This document shows positions 26,455 through 33,930 of a stretch of DNA of 64,000 nt, in pieces. Each line of letters starts with the position of its first letter. The first letter of the stretch is position 1. The translations under genes and the position numbers were made by a program. The notes under the pieces are model-generated. The model saw only the letters and a list, made by a program, of their open reading frames with translations, was not told the DNA's origin and searched no databases. The stretch spans positions 6,076,001 through 6,140,000 of the forward strand of contig NZ_CP049838.1 in assembly GCF_013085465.1 (NCBI RefSeq), written 5' to 3'. Source of the DNA: Streptomyces asoensis (lineage in GTDB: Bacteria > Actinomycetota > Actinomycetes > Streptomycetales > Streptomycetaceae).

Positions 26455-27540
26455 TCACACCACCCGCGTCGCGCCCGCGAACGGCATCTCGTCGATGGGC
26501 GCCACGCGCACCGGAGCCGACGGGTTCGGGGCGTGGATCATCTGGCCGTCGCCGATGTAGAGGCCGACGTGGGTGATGCCGGAGTAGAAGAACACCAGGT
26601 CGCCCGGGAGGAGTTCGGAGCGGGAGACGCGCTGTCCGGCGCCGATCTGGGCGTAGGTGGTGCGGGGCAGGGAGACGCCCGCGGAGCGGTACGACGCGAG
26701 GACGAGGCCTGAGCAGTCGAAGGCGTTCGGCCCGGTCGCGCCCCACACATAGGGGCTGCCGAGCTTGGAGTATGCGTAGGAAACAGCCTCCGCGGCACGG
26801 GAGTTGGGGGCTTGGCCGGTGGCGGAGCCGGGGGCCTGGAGGCCGTCGCGTCCGTCTGTCGAGGAGCGTGAGGCGCGGCCGCTCGCGGTGCCGGTGCCGC
26901 TGCTCGATCCTTCGCCGATCCGGGACCGCTCCGCCGTCGTCATCTGGTTCAGCAGGCGGCGCGCCGCGTCGAGTTTGCCGGTGATCGTCTTCTTGTGGGT
27001 CTTCAACTCGGCCTGGCGCGTCTTGAGCGAGGTCAGTTCGACACGCGCGGCGCCGCGCAGCTGCTCGATCTCCCGCAGCTGTCTGCGTACTTGGGTGACG
27101 GCGGCCGACTGGCGGTCCCCGGCCCGTTCGGCGAAGGCGGCGCCGTCGAGATACCGGTCGGGGTCGTCGGAGAGCGCCAGTTGTACGGCCGGGTCGAGCC
27201 CGGTGCTGCGGTACTGCGCCGCCGCCATCGAACCCAGCGTCTCCCGCGACGCGTTGAGCTTCTCCTCCTTGCGCGCCGCCTCGTCCCGCAGGCTCTCCAG
27301 CCGTTGCTCGGCCGCCGTCGCCTTCTCCCGGGCGCCGTTGTACTTCTCGGTGGCTTCTTCCGCTTCCTGGTAGAGCTTCGCCACCTTCGCCTTGACCTGG
27401 GCCGGAGTCAGGTTCGGTTCGGCCTGTCCGGTCCCGTCGAAGGCCGTCGCCGTCGCGGCGCCCGCGAGAGCGAGGGTGAACGCCGTGCGGGCCGTCTGGC
27501 CGCCGAGCGAGCGCTGTCGGGGCTTGCGGTGCGCTGCCAC
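26455..27540 (-). CDS. Secreted NlpC/P60 peptidoglycan hydrolase
   Basis: A 361-residue cell-wall endopeptidase. The N-terminus is basic (HRKPRQR) with a weak hydrophobic stretch ending near GQAEP, an export signal. A long coiled coil follows (about 35-200: KVAKLYQEAEEATEKYNGAR and later segments), then a Ser/Gly linker. The C-terminal NlpC/P60 domain has nucleophile Cys276 in FDCSGL, His in ITHVGLYIG and the final polar residue near MIHAP. It should cut the D-Glu to diamino acid bond in stem peptides. GTG at 27540 is chosen by likeness to its paralogue at 29625. Unlike that paralogue it has no ydaO element upstream. Convergent with the response regulator. Confidence 0.9.
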   Translation of the reverse strand: MAAHRKPRQRSLGGQTARTAFTLALAGAATATAFDGTGQAEPNLTPAQVKAKVAKLYQEAEEATEKYNGAREKATAAEQRLESLRDEAARKEEKLNASRETLGSMAAAQYRSTGLDPAVQLALSDDPDRYLDGAAFAERAGDRQSAAVTQVRRQLREIEQLRGAARVELTSLKTRQAELKTHKKTITGKLDAARRLLNQMTTAERSRIGEGSSSGTGTASGRASRSSTDGRDGLQAPGSATGQAPNSRAAEAVSYAYSKLGSPYVWGATGPNAFDCSGLVLASYRSAGVSLPRTTYAQIGAGQRVSRSELLPGDLVFFYSGITHVGLYIGDGQMIHAPNPSAPVRVAPIDEMPFAGATRVV

Positions 27541-27987
27541 GTGGGACTGCACGTCCTTTCGTACGACCGCCTCGTCCGTCCGTACCGCTACCGGAGAGCC
27601 GTCGGGGGAGCGGACGGACGGCCCCGGAGGGCGGCTGACGCGTCCGGCGACGGCCCGCACAGGGGGAGCGGGACGCCGCCGGACCTTCTCGGCGGTGGTG
27701 GCCGACTGCCGCCCCTGGCCCGGGCGGCGGTGGGGAGCCGGTCACCTGGGGGAGGACGCTAGGCCCGGCTGTGACAGTCCGGTAACGCGAAGTGCGGAAG
27801 TGACACGAGCGGACCGCGTCATGATCACAAATGCTCGAAAACCCGGACCCGGGCCGTCGGATTCGCGCGGCGCGCTGACCGAAACGGCGATTTCGGGACA
27901 CGTTGGAGGGGCGGGGTGCTATGGGACGCATATATGCATGTGCGGCCGAAGGGGAGGGCCGGTGGTGAGTGGCCCCGCACGGCTCGT

Positions 27988-27993
27988 TAGCAT
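27988..27993 (+). promoter_or_regulatory. -10 element of a leaderless transcript
   Basis: TAGCAT ends 8 bases before the ATG at 28002, so transcription would start at about the ATG. An identical TAGCAT lies 7 bases before the ATG of the TDT transporter (29348-29353, minus strand). Confidence 0.5.
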
Positions 27994-28001
27994 CCGGCTC
28001 C

Positions 28002-28355
28002 ATGGACGTACTCATCCATCTTTTCGTCGGCCTGCACATCATCGGCATCGCCGCGCTCCTCGGCGGCTTCCTCACGCAGATGAAGGCGATGGGCCAGGGC
28101 ACGGCCCGCTTCGTTCCCGCGATGCTCCACGGCGCGGCGACGATGCTGGTCACCGGCGTGATCCTGGTCGGCCTCAACCAGGCGGACGACCAGCACGTCA
28201 ACAACATCAAGATCGGCGTGAAGCTGGCCCTGTTGATCGTGATCCTCGGCCTCGTCTATGTGAAGCGGGACGACGAGACGGTGGAGAAGCCCCTGTTCGG
28301 CCTGGTCGGGCTGCTGACCGTGGCGAACATCTTCATCGCGGTGCTCTGGACCTGA
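28002..28355 (+). CDS. Small integral membrane protein
   Basis: A 117-residue protein with four predicted TM helices: LFVGLHIIGIAALLGGFLTQ, FVPAMLHGAATMLVTGVILV, IKIGVKLALLIVILGLVYV and LFGLVGLLTVANIFIAVLW. The last three bases of the third helix are followed by a short charged loop KRDDETVEK. No family with known function is recognised. The start at 28002 fits a leaderless message; the in-frame GTG at 27969 has no support. Its 3' end overlaps that of the convergent transporter gene by 23 bases. The upstream 460 bases hold the promoter of the NlpC gene on the other strand and nothing else evident. Confidence 0.8.
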   Translation: MDVLIHLFVGLHIIGIAALLGGFLTQMKAMGQGTARFVPAMLHGAATMLVTGVILVGLNQADDQHVNNIKIGVKLALLIVILGLVYVKRDDETVEKPLFGLVGLLTVANIFIAVLWT

Positions 28356-29340
28356 CGGACGCCAGGGCCGTGGCCAGGGCCGCCGCGGCGACCGCCAGCC
28401 ACGCCGCCACCGCGACCCACAGCAGCACCTGCCCGGGCCCCTTCAGCGACGGCACGTCGACGGCGGCGGCGACGGACAGGGTCGCCGCCGCCGTCATCCC
28501 CATCGGGAACACGGTCGCCCAGCGGCGCAGGTCGTAGCGCGGCCGCGGCCACCGCACCTCGGCGACGAGCAGGACGATGTACCAGGCCAGGGAGAGCACC
28601 AGCAGGGCCACGGTCACCGTGCGCAGGACGCCGGTGTCGTCGACGTTCCACAGATACAGGCCCCCGTCGTCGGCCGCGAGGAGACCCGCCCCCGCCAGCG
28701 CCGAGATGGCGAGCGCGCCGCCCGCCACCCACTGGTCCCCGGCGCCCTCGGCCACCTGCCGCAGGTCGAAGAGGGCCAGGGCGACGCCGTAAAACACGAG
28801 CCCGAGCCAGAACAGCACGAGCGCGGTGTGCGCGAGCCAGGCCACCGCCTCCGCCTCGGCGAGCACCGCTCCCTGCACGGCGAGCCCCTGGGTGGCCACA
28901 CAGCACAGGAACACCACCCCCGGCATGCCCCGCTTCCACTGCCGTACGACGGTCACGAGCAGCACGGGCCACAGCACCGCCGCCGGCGCCAGCAGGGCCT
29001 CGGCGAGGGTGTGCCGGCCGAACGCGGTGACGCCCGTGCCGAGTACGGTCGTCGCCGCCACCGCGGTCAGCGCCCCGGGCGTGCCCGCCTCCGTCAGCCA
29101 CCGCTCGCGCGTGCGCAACAGCCGTACGACGAAGTCCGCGGCCAGCGCCACCCATGCGGCGCCCGCCATCGCCAGGGTGACGCGGGACAGGACGTCGTAC
29201 CCCGTCAGGCGCAGTCCGATCGACACGATGCCGGTCGCCATGACCGCGGCCCCCGCCGCCGGTGGCCGCTGCGCCCACCAGGCGCGGAGCGGGGAGCCGG
29301 GGGAGGGCGCCGGCGACGGGAGGGCGGGGGAGCCTGGCAT
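28333..29340 (-). CDS. TDT-family (TehA/SLAC1-like) transporter
   Basis: A 335-residue membrane protein with about ten TM helices, of the tellurite-resistance/dicarboxylate transporter fold. PPAAGAAVMATGIVSIGLRL is the conserved first helix. Later helices include FLCCVATQGLAVQGAVLAEA and ALVLFWLGLVFYGVALALFD, and WATVFPMGMTAAATL near the C-terminus matches the FPxG-type motif. Members move C4-dicarboxylates, sulfite or anions; the substrate is undetermined. ATG at 29340 with TAGCAT seven bases upstream fits a leaderless message, so the upstream GTG at 29361 is not used. Upstream lies a CG-alternating repeat region. Confidence 0.8.
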   Translation of the reverse strand: MPGSPALPSPAPSPGSPLRAWWAQRPPAAGAAVMATGIVSIGLRLTGYDVLSRVTLAMAGAAWVALAADFVVRLLRTRERWLTEAGTPGALTAVAATTVLGTGVTAFGRHTLAEALLAPAAVLWPVLLVTVVRQWKRGMPGVVFLCCVATQGLAVQGAVLAEAEAVAWLAHTALVLFWLGLVFYGVALALFDLRQVAEGAGDQWVAGGALAISALAGAGLLAADDGGLYLWNVDDTGVLRTVTVALLVLSLAWYIVLLVAEVRWPRPRYDLRRWATVFPMGMTAAATLSVAAAVDVPSLKGPGQVLLWVAVAAWLAVAAAALATALASVRSRAPR

Positions 29341-29515
29341 GCGGCCGATGCTAAGGAGCACGGCGCGCTGCGGAAGCGGGGCACGCGCGCGGGCGCGCAG
29401 AAATACGCGCGGGTGCAGGGCGCGGGGTGGGGGCGCAGGCGGGGGTGGTGCAGACGTGGGTGGTGCAGGCGTGGGTGGTGCGGCTCGCGGTGGATCATGT
29501 CGCTCGAGAACGAAG

Positions 29516-29603
29516 CCCCACGCGCGCGTGCCCGGCGTGCCCCCACGCGCGCGTGCACCATGTGTCCCACGCGGGGGCCCGTGTGTCCCACGCGCGCGTG
29601 GGA
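29516..29603. repeat. Alternating CG palindromic repeats
   Basis: The block CCACGCGCGCGTG occurs three times, the last as the perfect 18-bp palindrome TCCCACGCGCGCGTGGGA (29586-29603). Upstream (29430-29480) GGGTGGTGCAGACGT-like units recur at a 15-base period. It lies after the NlpC stop and may serve as its terminator; the alternation could favour Z-DNA. Confidence 0.7.
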
Positions 29604-29624
29604 CAGCCGCGCGTGCCCTCGTCG

Positions 29625-30800
29625 TCAGGCCGGGCGTACCAGGCTGTGGATGCCCGACTCGCCGTCGTAGAAGACGGACTCCTCGCGGACGTACGCGCCC
29701 GGCTTCGGGGCGTGGATCATCATGCCGTTGCCGATGTAGACGCCGACATGGCTGACGTCGTCGTAGAAGAAGATCAGGTCGCCGGGCCGGGCGTCGGCGA
29801 GGGAGACCGTGGTGCCCGCGTTCACCTGGTCGTAGGTGGTGCGCGGGAGGGTGACGCCGGCGGCCTTCCAGGCGGCCTGGGTGAGGCCGGAGCAGTCGTA
29901 GGAGTCGGGGCCCGTAGCACCCCAGACGTACGGCTTGCCGATCTGCGCGCGGGCGAAGGCGAGCGCCTTCTCGGCCTTGGTGGCGTACGAGGGGTCCTCG
30001 GAGGCGGAGGCGGAGGTGGAGGGGGCGGTCGAGGACGAACCCGTGCCCGGCGACGTGCCGCCGCTCTCCTGCTGGGCCGCGGCCTGCTCCGCCGCCTGCT
30101 GCCGGGCGAGCTCCGCCGCCTTGCGCGCGGCCTCCTCCTGCCGCTGCTTCTCGATCGCCGCGAGGCGCGCCTTCTCCTGGGCCGTCAGTCGGGACAGCAG
30201 CTCGCGCGCGTCACCGAGCTTCTTCTGGACGGTGGCCTTGGCGGTCTTCAGGTCCTTCTGCGTGTCGGTGAGCGTCGCGAGGCTCTCGGTGGCCTCCTGG
30301 CGCTGCTTCATCGTCGCGGACTGCTCGGTGACGTAGTCGTCGACCGCACCCTTCTGGCGGTCGGTCAGCCGGCTCATCAGATGGTTCTGGTCGAAGTAGT
30401 CCTGCGGGGTGTCCGCGAGCAGGAAGGCGGCCGTGTCGGGCGCCGAGGCGCCGGTTCGGTACTGGGCCGCGGCGTAGGAACCCAGCTCCTCCCGCGCCTC
30501 GTTGAGCTTCTGGGTGCGCTGGGCGACGTCGTCCAGGAGGCCGTCGGCGCGCTTGCGCTGCTTGGTCGTCTTCTCCTTGGCGGCGTTGTACTTCTCGGTC
30601 GCCGACTCCGCCTGGCGGTAGAGGTCGTCGACCTTCTTCTCGACCTCCTCCAGACTCGGCTTGCCGTCGTCCGACGGAGCGGCGTTCGCCGTCTGGGAGA
30701 GCAGGGCCACGGAGGTGAGGGCGGCGGTGGCGAGGGCGGGGGTGCGTATACCCGCCACGCGCGTGCCCGCGGAGCGCGGCTTGCGGTGCTGCGACGCCAA
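29625..30800 (-). CDS. Secreted NlpC/P60 peptidoglycan hydrolase under c-di-AMP riboswitch
   Basis: A 391-residue paralogue of the hydrolase at 26455. A basic N-terminus and hydrophobic core (ATAALTSVALLSQTANA-AP) form a signal peptide. A long coiled coil spans about 40-220 (VEKKVDDLYRQAESATEKYN and on), then an Ala/Gln/Ser-rich linker. The NlpC/P60 domain has Cys303 in YDCSGL and His in DVSHVGVYIG. The start is TTG at 30800 with GGAAGGAG nine bases upstream. The leader is a ydaO riboswitch, so expression should fall when c-di-AMP is high, as shown for Streptomyces cell-wall hydrolases in general. pcrA is divergent upstream. Confidence 0.93.
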   Translation of the reverse strand: MASQHRKPRSAGTRVAGIRTPALATAALTSVALLSQTANAAPSDDGKPSLEEVEKKVDDLYRQAESATEKYNAAKEKTTKQRKRADGLLDDVAQRTQKLNEAREELGSYAAAQYRTGASAPDTAAFLLADTPQDYFDQNHLMSRLTDRQKGAVDDYVTEQSATMKQRQEATESLATLTDTQKDLKTAKATVQKKLGDARELLSRLTAQEKARLAAIEKQRQEEAARKAAELARQQAAEQAAAQQESGGTSPGTGSSSTAPSTSASASEDPSYATKAEKALAFARAQIGKPYVWGATGPDSYDCSGLTQAAWKAAGVTLPRTTYDQVNAGTTVSLADARPGDLIFFYDDVSHVGVYIGNGMMIHAPKPGAYVREESVFYDGESGIHSLVRPA

Positions 30801-30819
30801 GGGAGGCGACTCCTTCCAG

Positions 30820-30985
30820 TGCTCCGCCTACCGGGTCAGCGGTGGGGGTCCCTCCCAGGCTGGTCGGGCACTGGGGGAGGGTTCGGGCAGGTACGTCGGA
30901 AGGGTTGCCCTACGGCCCGCCCCCGGAGGGGCGTCGGGCCGATTCACCCAAGGTCTCGGTGGGTCCCCGGTTCCGTCGGCGTGAG
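30820..30985 (-). promoter_or_regulatory. ydaO-type c-di-AMP riboswitch
   Basis: On the minus strand the conserved blocks appear in order: GAACCGGGGACCCACC, TTGGGTGAATCGG, a variable GC hairpin, GTAGGGCAACCCTTCCGACG, CTGCCCGAACCC and finally GCTGACCCGGTAGGCGG, only some 20 bases before the TTG start of the hydrolase. Order and spacing match the ydaO-yuaA family that binds cyclic di-AMP. A covariance-model scan would confirm it. Confidence 0.88.
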
Positions 30986-31224
30986 CGGACGCGTCGGACT
31001 CGGCGGAGGCCGTGCGGTCCGACGGGGTTCGCCGGTGGGGGTCGTACGGCCTGTTCGGCACGGTAGCCAACTCGTGTGGTCCGTGTGAAGGTTGATGGGC
31101 GATATGCCCGATACATTTTCGTGACCTTCGGCCGGGAGTCCGCGCCGCGACCGTGCGGATCGCGGATCGTGACAACGGGGCCCCGGAGGGTGAGGGTGGG
31201 GGATGTTCCCGGGACGGCGGCCGG

Positions 31225-31247
31225 TTGTCAGTGGCGCCCCCTAGACT
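31225..31247 (+). promoter_or_regulatory. DNA-damage (PafBC-type) promoter of pcrA
   Basis: TTGTCAGTG (31225-31233), exactly 8 bases, then TAGACT (31242-31247): a full match to TTGTCRGTG-N8-TANNNT, the RecA-independent damage promoter of actinobacteria. The start of transcription would be about 31254, only a few bases before the ATG. Confidence 0.85.
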
Positions 31248-31256
31248 CGTAGAGCG

Positions 31257-33752
31257 ATGAGCAGCCTCTTTGACGACAGCTTCCTGGCGAACCTCCAGGG
31301 CCCCCGTGCCCACGAGGAGGAACCCCCGCCACCGCCCGAGGACGATCACGGACCGGAGTCGGTTCCGGACGATCTGTTCGGCGGGAAGTTCGACGTGCCC
31401 CCGGACCGGGACACCCACTACCGCGACGGCGCCCCGCGCCCTGTGCTGGACGCGGCAGCGCTCCTGGAGGGGCTGAACGACAACCAGCGCGCGGCCGTCG
31501 CCCACGCGGGCTCCCCGCTGCTCATCGTGGCCGGCGCCGGCTCCGGCAAGACGCGCGTGCTCACCCACCGCATCGCCCACCTCCTCGCCGAGCGGCACGT
31601 GCACCCGGGGCAGATCCTCGCGATCACCTTCACCAACAAGGCCGCGGGCGAGATGAAGGAGCGCGTCGAAGCGCTCGTCGGCCCGCGCGCGCACGCGATG
31701 TGGGTGATGACCTTCCACAGCTCGTGCGTGCGCATCCTGCGCCGCGAGAGCAAGAGGCTCGGCTTCACGTCGTCGTTCTCGATCTACGATGCCGCCGACT
31801 CCAAGCGGCTGATGGCCCTGGTCTGCCGCGACCTGGACCTCGACCCCAAGCGCTACCCGCCCAAGTCCTTCAGTGCCAAGATCAGCAACCTGAAGAACGA
31901 GCTGATCGACGAGGAGGACTTCGCGGCTCAGGCCGCCGACGGTTTCGAGAAGACCCTCGCCCAGGCCTACGCCATGTACCAGTCCCGGCTGCGCGAGGCG
32001 AACGCCCTCGACTTCGACGACCTGATCATGACGACGGTCAATCTGCTGCGCGCCTTCCCGGACGTCGCCGAGCACTACCGCCGCCGGTTCCGTCATGTCC
32101 TGGTCGACGAGTACCAGGACACCAACCACGCCCAGTACGCCCTCGTACGCGAGCTGGTCGGCACCTCCGAGCACCCCGTCGACGTACCCCCGGGCGAGTA
32201 CGACGTGCCGCCGGCCGAGCTCTGCGTCGTCGGTGACGCCGACCAGTCCATCTACGCCTTCCGCGGCGCGACGATCCGCAACATCCTCCAGTTCGAGGAG
32301 GACTACCCGGACGCGACGACGATCCTGCTGGAGCAGAACTACCGCTCCACGCAGACGATCCTGTCCGCCGCCAACGCCGTCATCGAGCGCAACGAGTCCC
32401 GCCGCCCCAAGAACCTGTGGACCAACGCGGGCGCGGGCGCGCGCATCACCGGCTACGTCGCCGACACCGAGCACGACGAGGCGCAGTTCGTCGCCGACGA
32501 GATAGACCGACTGACGGACGCGGGCGACGCGAAGGCGGGCGATGTCGCCGTCTTCTACCGAACCAACGCCCAGTCCCGTGTCTTCGAAGAGATCTTCATC
32601 CGAGTCGGCCTGCCCTACAAGGTCGTCGGCGGGGTCCGCTTCTACGAGCGCAAGGAGGTCCGGGACGTCCTGGCCTACCTGCGCGTGCTGGCCAACCCGG
32701 AGGACTCGGTGCCGCTGCGCCGGATCCTCAACGTGCCGAAGCGGGGCATCGGCGACCGCGCCGAGGCGATGATCGACGCCCTCTCCCAGCGGGAGAAGAT
32801 CAGCTTCCCGCAGGCCCTGAAGCGCGTCGACGAGGCGTACGGCATGGCCTCGCGGTCGACCAATGCCGTGAAGCGGTTCAACGCGCTGATGGAGGAGCTG
32901 CGCACGATCGTCGAGTCGGGCGCCGGTCCGGCGACGGTCCTGGAGGCCGTGCTCGAACGCACCGGCTACCTAGCCGAGTTGCAGGCCTCCACCGACCCGC
33001 AGGACGAGACGCGGATCGAGAACCTCCAGGAACTCGCCGCCGTCGCCCTGGAGTTCGAGCAGGAGACCGGCGAGGCGGAGGGGGACGGTACGGCGCCGGT
33101 CGGGCTCTCCGCATTCCTGGAGCGGGTCGCCCTGGTCGCCGACTCCGACCAGATCCCCGACGAGGACGACGGCTCGGGCGTCATCACCCTGATGACCCTG
33201 CACACCGCCAAGGGCCTCGAGTTCCCGGTCGTCTTCCTCACCGGCATGGAGGACGGCGTCTTCCCGCACATGCGCGCCCTCGGCCAGACCAAGGAGCTCG
33301 AGGAGGAGCGCCGCCTGGCCTACGTCGGGATCACGCGCGCGCGGGAGCGGCTCTACCTGACGCGGTCCGCGCTGCGCAGCGCCTGGGGGCAGCCGTCGTA
33401 CAACCCGCCCTCCCGGTTCCTGGAGGAGATCCCGCCGACGCATGTGGACTGGAAGCGGACGGGGGCGACCGCGCCCGTGTCCTCCGGTCCCGTCTCCGGT
33501 GTGGCGGCCTCGCTGTCCTCGTCCCGCTCACGCTCCTCGGCCGCGGGCGCGTCCGGCTTCGCGACCCGCCGGTCCGCCGACAAGCCGGTGGTCACGCTGG
33601 CCGTCGGCGACCGCGTCACCCACGACCAGTTCGGTCTCGGCACGGTCGTCGGCGTGAAGGGCACGGGCGCGAACGCGGAGGCGACGGTCGACTTCGGCGA
33701 CATCAAGCCGAAGCGTCTGCTGCTGCGGTACGCGCCGGTGGAGAAGCTGTAG
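31257..33752 (+). CDS. pcrA: ATP-dependent DNA helicase UvrD/PcrA
   Basis: An 831-residue superfamily 1A helicase, full length. Motifs in order: Q motif LNDNQRAAVAH, Walker A AGAGSGKTRVL near residue 92, TFTNKAAGEMKERV, Walker B DEYQDTN, VGDADQSIYAFRGA, EQNYRSTQ, FYRTNAQSR, TLMTLHTAKGLEFPVVFLTG, and RRLAYVGITRARERL. The C-terminal basic domain ends with a VKGTGANAEATVDFG Tudor-like segment that binds RNA polymerase in PcrA proteins. It unwinds DNA in repair and clears stalled complexes. A preceding 75-residue acidic N-terminal tail is a Streptomyces trait. The promoter fits damage induction. A perfect 20-bp terminator follows. Confidence 0.97.
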   Translation: MSSLFDDSFLANLQGPRAHEEEPPPPPEDDHGPESVPDDLFGGKFDVPPDRDTHYRDGAPRPVLDAAALLEGLNDNQRAAVAHAGSPLLIVAGAGSGKTRVLTHRIAHLLAERHVHPGQILAITFTNKAAGEMKERVEALVGPRAHAMWVMTFHSSCVRILRRESKRLGFTSSFSIYDAADSKRLMALVCRDLDLDPKRYPPKSFSAKISNLKNELIDEEDFAAQAADGFEKTLAQAYAMYQSRLREANALDFDDLIMTTVNLLRAFPDVAEHYRRRFRHVLVDEYQDTNHAQYALVRELVGTSEHPVDVPPGEYDVPPAELCVVGDADQSIYAFRGATIRNILQFEEDYPDATTILLEQNYRSTQTILSAANAVIERNESRRPKNLWTNAGAGARITGYVADTEHDEAQFVADEIDRLTDAGDAKAGDVAVFYRTNAQSRVFEEIFIRVGLPYKVVGGVRFYERKEVRDVLAYLRVLANPEDSVPLRRILNVPKRGIGDRAEAMIDALSQREKISFPQALKRVDEAYGMASRSTNAVKRFNALMEELRTIVESGAGPATVLEAVLERTGYLAELQASTDPQDETRIENLQELAAVALEFEQETGEAEGDGTAPVGLSAFLERVALVADSDQIPDEDDGSGVITLMTLHTAKGLEFPVVFLTGMEDGVFPHMRALGQTKELEEERRLAYVGITRARERLYLTRSALRSAWGQPSYNPPSRFLEEIPPTHVDWKRTGATAPVSSGPVSGVAASLSSSRSRSSAAGASGFATRRSADKPVVTLAVGDRVTHDQFGLGTVVGVKGTGANAEATVDFGDIKPKRLLLRYAPVEKL

Positions 33753-33756
33753 CGGC

Positions 33757-33829
33757 TGGGCCTGGGACTGGGCCTGGGCCTGGGCCTTGGCCTGTGTCTG
33801 TGCCTTCAGCTGTGTCTGTGCCTGCCAGC
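33757..33829. repeat. CTGGGC-type short tandem repeat
   Basis: Six-base units (CTGGGC, then CTGTGT variants) recur from the pcrA stop to the terminator. Simple slippage repeat. Confidence 0.7.
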
Positions 33830-33833
33830 TGTG

Positions 33834-33880
33834 CGCATGAAGTGAGCCCCCGCTTCGACGGCGGGGGCTCACTTCATGCG
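33834..33880. terminator. Bidirectional terminator between pcrA and M23 peptidase
   Basis: A perfect 20-bp inverted repeat (33834-33853 with 33861-33880) and a 7-base loop stand between two convergent genes. It should terminate both. Confidence 0.92.
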
Positions 33881-33930
33881 GACACAGCGAGCGGAAGCGG
33901 TCGTGCTCGGGCTTACGTCGGGTCGAGCGC

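Noticed and set aside
27541..27960. ydaO riboswitch upstream of the first NlpC gene
   Set aside because: Read on the minus strand, none of the conserved blocks (GGGTGAAT, GTAGGGCAACCC, GCTGACCCGGTAGGC) is present.
31225..31247. LexA SOS box upstream of pcrA
   Set aside because: No GAAC-N4-GTTC palindrome is present; the motif fits the LexA-independent class.
30828..32474. Long minus-strand frame covering the riboswitch and half of pcrA
   Set aside because: It is antisense to the conserved helicase and to the ydaO element; long antisense frames are expected at this GC content.
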